Positions 6,647-8,856 of a stretch of 8,856 nucleotides of DNA are shown here, in pieces. Position numbers and translations under genes: made by a program. This DNA is from CAYTSA01 sp964440345 (GTDB taxonomy: Bacteria; Desulfobacterota; Desulfovibrionia; Desulfovibrionales; Desulfovibrionaceae). Each line of letters begins with the position of its first letter. Within the stretch, counting starts at the first letter, position 1. The DNA lies in the NCBI GenBank assembly GCA_964440345.1, contig CAYTSA010000125.1, forward strand, positions 1-8,856, in the 5' to 3' direction. The notes under the pieces are model-generated. The model made no database searches. It was not told the origin of the DNA and saw only the letters and a list, made by a program, of their open reading frames with translations.

Positions 6647-8743
6647 ATGTATATGCGTTTTATGCACCTACTTTTCTGTATAGTGAGCGCTGCAACGTAT
6701 TGTTGCGCCGTAAGCTTATCTGGCCTGCTTTTTCCTGCTGCAGGGCATGCTGCACAAGAGCAGCACTCCTTTGTTTTGGCGGAATCCAGCCAATTGCTGG
6801 ACCTGTCGCTCAGCGAGCTTATGCAAGTGGAAGTGACCTCGGCCGGCAAGAAGACACAACAGCTCAGCCATGTGCCTGCAGCCATGACCGTCGTCACCCG
6901 CAAGGACATTGAACGGTCCACGGAAACCACCGTGCCCGGCTTGTTGCGGCAGGTTCCAGGCCTGCATGTGGCGCGGATAAACAGCTCTGCGTGGATGGTT
7001 TCCTCCCGCGGTTTCAGCGACATCTATCCCAACAAGCTGCTCGTGCTCGTGGACGGCCGGCCCATCTACTCCAGCCTGTTCTCTGGCGTGCTCTGGCCTA
7101 TCCATGAAATGCTGCTGGACAACATAGAACGCATAGAGGTTATCCGCGGCCCGGCTGGTGTAACCTGGGGCGCCAACGCCTTTAACGGAGTCATCAACAT
7201 CATCACCCGCAATGCCCGGGAAACTCACGGCGTATACGGCGCAACGTTGCACGGAAAGGAAGAAACCGTGGCCGGGTTCCGCTGGGGCGGAGGCAATGAA
7301 CACCTTTCCTACCGCTTATGGAGCCGCTACGCTGACCGGGGAGCCCAGTCGCTTCCAGACGGAGACTCAGCTGAAGATTTCGTGCGCACCAGGCTGGCCG
7401 GGTTCCGAACCGACGTCGAGCCCACCTGTGACGATTCACTGCTTTTCACCGGCGAAGTCATCACTGGGGACGCGAAAACGCCCATAGACCAATACCTTCT
7501 TGAACCGCCGTACCTGCTTTCCACTCATCAAAAACAAAAGGGGGTAAGCGCTTACATTCTGGGCCGCTGGGAACACGACTTCGGCGCCGACAACATTCTG
7601 TCCCTGCAGCTATTTTATGACCGAGTGAACACGGAACTTACCATCCCAGCTAATGGCCGGAATCTGGATATGGACACCCGGCAGACCAAAGTGGACCTGG
7701 AGTTGACGCACCGTTTTTCCCCTTGGGACCGGCACGACCTGGTGTGGGGCGTCAGCGTACGGATGGACGACATTTCCCTGTATACAAATCATCATGATCT
7801 GCGGCTCTACGACCCGGAATCGCGGTCCAGCCTGCTTCTGGCAGCGTTCATCCAGGACGAGATCGAACTGTGGCGCAAGGCCCTGTGGCTCACCCTTGGC
7901 GCCAAGCTGGAGCACACTGACGACATGGGCCTGGAAGTGGAGCCTTCCGCCAAAATACTGTGGGAAGTAAACGAGGGCCATTCCCTGTGGGCCTCAGCTT
8001 CCCGGGCCATACGCGCTCCGGCCCAGGTGGAGAGAGACGCCAAACATATCATCAATACAGTGGTTCCGCCTCAGCCCGGGGGCCCGCCCTTTCCCATCGC
8101 CATTTTCGCCTCAGGCTCTGACGAGTTCGACCCCGAAACCGTGTTGGCGCTGGAAGCCGGTTACCGGGCCAAGCCGTGGAAGGAGACCACCTTAGAGCTG
8201 TCAGCCTATTACAATTTTTATGACGACCTACGTAGCGTGAACCCCGAAGACGCCTTGCCAGGGGATGCGCCCGGCGTGTTGCTTGTGCCGTTCACCAACG
8301 GCGCCAAGGGCGAGACCTGGGGGTTGGAAGCTGAACTGGCAGTGGACTTGCTGCCGGGCTGGCGACTGGTGGGCGGCTACTCTTTCTGGGAAGGCGAGTT
8401 CAGCTACCCGGGCTCCGCCGGAGATCAGACAGACTGGGCCAACGCCTCGCCCCGGCACATGTTCCAGCTACAGTCCCAGCTGGACCTGGGCGAAGACCTG
8501 GAGCTGGACCTCTACCTGCGCTCCATTGACAACATCAAGGCCCTCTCCGTACCGGCCTACACGGAACTGAATATGCGCGCCGCCTGGCGGCCAATTGACG
8601 AGTTGGAGCTGGCTCTTATCGGCCGCAACCTGCTCAACAGCGCCCACCAGGAATTCAACGCACAGAGAGCCCCGGCCATCGGATTCGGTACGGGCCTGGA
8701 AATCGACCGGATTGTGCTCGGAAAAATCACTTGGCGGTTTTAG
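6647..8743 (+). CDS. TonB-dependent outer-membrane receptor, substrate unknown
   Basis: This is a complete 698-residue TonB-dependent receptor, which imports a scarce ligand across the outer membrane using energy from TonB-ExbB-ExbD. A Cys-rich signal peptide spans about 1-35 with cleavage near AGHA|A. No secretin/TonB N-terminal signalling domain is present. A conserved segment LSLSELMQVEVTSAGKK (53-69) precedes the plug and may include the TonB box. The plug covers about 70-190, with NKLLVLVDGRPIY (129-141), IERIEVIRGP (160-169) and WGANAFNGVINIIT (174-187). The remainder is the 22-stranded barrel, ending in Phe (ITWRF). It resembles the BtuB/CirA-like branch whose members carry the DLSLEELM-type motif before the plug. 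Nothing in the sequence fixes the substrate, and no TonB, ABC transporter or binding-protein gene is in view. ATG 6647 gives the best signal peptide (Arg4 before the hydrophobic core) but lacks a Shine-Dalgarno sequence; ATG at 6653 and 6662 are in-frame alternatives with the same problem. It lies 88 bp after tamB on the same strand. Confidence 0.9.
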   Translation: MYMRFMHLLFCIVSAATYCCAVSLSGLLFPAAGHAAQEQHSFVLAESSQLLDLSLSELMQVEVTSAGKKTQQLSHVPAAMTVVTRKDIERSTETTVPGLLRQVPGLHVARINSSAWMVSSRGFSDIYPNKLLVLVDGRPIYSSLFSGVLWPIHEMLLDNIERIEVIRGPAGVTWGANAFNGVINIITRNARETHGVYGATLHGKEETVAGFRWGGGNEHLSYRLWSRYADRGAQSLPDGDSAEDFVRTRLAGFRTDVEPTCDDSLLFTGEVITGDAKTPIDQYLLEPPYLLSTHQKQKGVSAYILGRWEHDFGADNILSLQLFYDRVNTELTIPANGRNLDMDTRQTKVDLELTHRFSPWDRHDLVWGVSVRMDDISLYTNHHDLRLYDPESRSSLLLAAFIQDEIELWRKALWLTLGAKLEHTDDMGLEVEPSAKILWEVNEGHSLWASASRAIRAPAQVERDAKHIINTVVPPQPGGPPFPIAIFASGSDEFDPETVLALEAGYRAKPWKETTLELSAYYNFYDDLRSVNPEDALPGDAPGVLLVPFTNGAKGETWGLEAELAVDLLPGWRLVGGYSFWEGEFSYPGSAGDQTDWANASPRHMFQLQSQLDLGEDLELDLYLRSIDNIKALSVPAYTELNMRAAWRPIDELELALIGRNLLNSAHQEFNAQRAPAIGFGTGLEIDRIVLGKITWRF

Positions 8744-8777
8744 AGCATGTTGCCATTGAAACAAATTTGGATGCTCT
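8742..8777. repeat. Inverted repeat over the receptor stop codon
   Basis: AGAGCAT (8742-8748) and ATGCTCT (8771-8777) are exact reverse complements with a 22-nt spacer. The right arm is followed by TATGCATTCTTTT. This could act as a weak transcription terminator for the receptor gene, but the stem is short and AT-leaning, the loop is long and the T-run is delayed. Confidence 0.25.
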
Positions 8778-8797
8778 TATGCATTCTTTTGAAACAA

Positions 8798-8856
8798 TTG
8801 AAAGTCAGTTACCACCGGCAAAGCCGGTGGCTTGAAAGATTTGAACCGCTCAAAGC
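8798..8856. mobile_element. Possible end of an IS200/IS605-family (TnpA/TnpB) element, truncated by the window
   Basis: A TTGA tetranucleotide (8798-8801) is followed 10 nt later by the perfect 8-bp hairpin at 8812-8830. At the edge comes the start of a second potential stem, CCGC-TCAAA-GC (8846-8856), that would complete if GG follows. Elements of this family have no terminal inverted repeats; they use sub-terminal hairpins and a tetra- or pentanucleotide cleavage site. Read on the minus strand, the layout is hairpin, about 10 nt, then TCAA, which resembles a right end. No transposase or TnpB coding sequence is visible, so this rests on pattern resemblance only. A plain terminator or palindromic intergenic repeat remains possible. 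Confidence 0.3.
8812..8830. repeat. Strong GC hairpin, terminator-like or mobile-element end
   Basis: CCACCGGC (8812-8819) and GCCGGTGG (8823-8830) form a perfect 8-bp stem with an AAA loop. No T-tract follows on the + strand; on the minus strand the stem is followed by TAACTGACTTT, which is only moderately T-rich. It may serve as a transcription end for the receptor gene. Its sequence context also resembles the sub-terminal hairpins of IS200/IS605-type elements. Confidence 0.7.

Overview
The window looks like chromosomal DNA from a GC-rich Gram-negative (diderm) bacterium. It holds three large, tightly spaced genes on the + strand, and all three products belong to the outer membrane or span the envelope. 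The style of the tamA-tamB pair and of the TonB-dependent receptor would fit a sulfate-reducing Desulfovibrionaceae-like deltaproteobacterium. That is a judgement from protein style, not something the sequence proves.

Layout. (i) Positions 1-271 hold no convincing gene. The stretch is more AT-rich than the genes and contains a perfect 8-bp inverted repeat (226-233 / 245-252) wrapped around an extended -10-like element just upstream of tamA. (ii) Positions 272-2122 encode TamA, an Omp85-family outer-membrane barrel with three POTRA domains. It starts at GTG and its N-terminus looks like a lipoprotein signal. (iii) Positions 2119-6558 encode TamB, the very long inner-membrane-anchored periplasmic partner. 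It starts at TTG and overlaps the tamA stop by 4 bp (TTGA). (iv) Positions 6559-6646 are an 88-bp gap with an imperfect dyad, AT-rich triplets and an anti-Shine-Dalgarno-like ACCTCCT directly before the next ATG. (v) Positions 6647-8743 encode a complete TonB-dependent receptor of unknown substrate. (vi) Positions 8744-8856 are a non-coding-looking tail with a 7-bp dyad over the receptor stop codon and a strong 8-bp GC hairpin. The hairpin and its flanks resemble the end of an IS200/IS605-type element, but the window stops before any transposase or TnpB could be seen.

How the genes fit together. TamA and TamB form the translocation and assembly module, which spans the periplasm and is linked to insertion of some outer-membrane proteins and to phospholipid movement to the outer membrane. 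The receptor is itself an outer-membrane beta-barrel of a kind that needs such biogenesis machinery, but the gap and its own possible control elements argue that it may be a separate transcription unit. I see no strong evidence of a wholly new system. The points most worth a second look are the dyad/promoter architecture and lipoprotein-like start of tamA, the odd translation start of the receptor gene, and the possible mobile-element end at the right edge.
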